Shown piece after piece: positions 5,501-5,819 of a DNA stretch of 5,819 nt. The DNA is from Halomonas sp. (GTDB lineage Bacteria; Pseudomonadota; Gammaproteobacteria; Pseudomonadales; Oleiphilaceae): assembly GCA_007135745.1 (NCBI GenBank), contig SLIH01000128.1:1-5819 (forward strand), written 5' to 3'. The position numbers and the translations under genes are program-made. The notes under the pieces are model-generated. The model was not told the origin of the DNA, searched no databases, and saw only the letters and a list, made by a program, of their open reading frames with translations. Within the stretch, counting starts at the first letter, position 1, and each line of letters starts with the position of its first letter.

Positions 5501-5819
5501 ATGCGCAACCCCCGCATTCACACCGAGGCGCCGCTGAAACCCGGCCAGAGAACCGAACTGACCGGCAACCCGTCCAATCACGTGGCGCGGGTGCTGCGGC
5601 TTCAGCCCGGCTCGGAGCTGGTGCTCTTCAATGGCGATGGCTGGGATTACCCCGGGGTGATCGAGGAAGTTGCGCGCAAGGCCGTAACGGTTCGGGTGTC
5701 CGACCCGGTGGCTCCGGGGACCGAGTCCTCGCTTGCCGTTGAGCTGGGGCAGGTCATCTCCCGGGGGGATCGCATGGACTATGCGGTGCAGAAAAGCGTG
5801 GAAATGGGCGTTGAACGGA
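5501..5819 (+). CDS. rsmE: 16S rRNA (uracil-1498-N3)-methyltransferase, N-terminal part (3' truncated by window end)
   Basis: The ATG lies 5-nt after the bioA stop and the frame stays open for 106 codons to the window edge, against about 243 residues in E. coli. The enzyme methylates N3 of U1498 in the decoding region of 16S rRNA, in assembled 30S subunits, with SAM as methyl donor. The start MRNPRI is close to the E. coli MRIPRI. NHVARVLRL (26-34) followed by LVLFNGDG (40-47) is the N-terminal PUA-like RNA-binding domain. ELGQVISRGDRMDYAVQKSVEMGV (81-104) is the entry to the SPOUT knot domain and matches the E. coli segment closely. The knot with the SAM site is outside the window. The Shine-Dalgarno is weak (GGGA at 5488-5491), and the tight junction suggests translational coupling to bioA. 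The bioA-rsmE order also occurs in Pseudomonas. Confidence 0.95.
   Translation, partial: MRNPRIHTEAPLKPGQRTELTGNPSNHVARVLRLQPGSELVLFNGDGWDYPGVIEEVARKAVTVRVSDPVAPGTESSLAVELGQVISRGDRMDYAVQKSVEMGVER

Noticed and set aside
5335..5742. 135-codon plus-strand frame across the bioA-rsmE junction
   Set aside because: It runs out of frame through two clear genes. The rsmE frame starting at 5501 gives an obvious RsmE N-terminus.

Overview
This is a chromosomal segment of a gammaproteobacterium with moderately high GC content. Six genes lie on the plus strand: the 3' end of a methyltransferase-fold gene (probably sahR), metK, ahcY, metF, bioA and the 5' end of rsmE. The protein sequences and gene order recall the Pseudomonas/Marinobacter part of the Gammaproteobacteria. 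AhcY carries the [20 protein letters not shown] segment typical there, and bioA is followed directly by rsmE as in Pseudomonas. The genus (Marinobacter-like) is inference, not proof.

Region 1 (1-3990) is an activated-methyl-cycle cluster. MetK makes S-adenosylmethionine (SAM), and AhcY removes the inhibitory by-product S-adenosylhomocysteine (SAH), giving homocysteine and adenosine. MetF supplies the 5-methyltetrahydrofolate that methionine synthase (not in this window) uses to turn homocysteine back into methionine. The truncated first gene ends just before metK and encodes a class I methyltransferase-like domain. By context it is most likely the C-terminal sensor domain of an ArsR-type, SAH-responsive regulator (SahR), although its DNA-binding half lies outside the window. 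The gaps are short (36, 76 and 109-nt), the strand is shared and no strong intrinsic terminator is visible, so an operon is likely. Each gap has some structure: a perfect 7+7 inverted repeat over the sahR stop codon, a GC hairpin after metK, and a long hairpin with a TTCG loop followed by competing short stems before metF.

Region 2 (3991-4142) is a 152-nt spacer. It holds a degenerate heptamer repeat array folded as an inverted repeat. This is followed by about 60-nt that are half C and almost free of G, which looks like a Rho-loading region at the end of the methyl-cycle operon.

Region 3 (4143-5819) holds bioA (biotin synthesis aminotransferase), which uses a TTG start set by a strong Shine-Dalgarno, and rsmE (16S rRNA m3U1498 methyltransferase), which starts 5-nt after the bioA stop and is cut by the window end. 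RsmE uses SAM as methyl donor and BioA usually uses SAM as amino donor, so the whole window is linked by SAM.

I found no mobile element, CRISPR array, tRNA or rRNA, and no clearly new biological system. The most useful leads are the non-coding structures, the sensor-like first gene and the amino-donor question for BioA.
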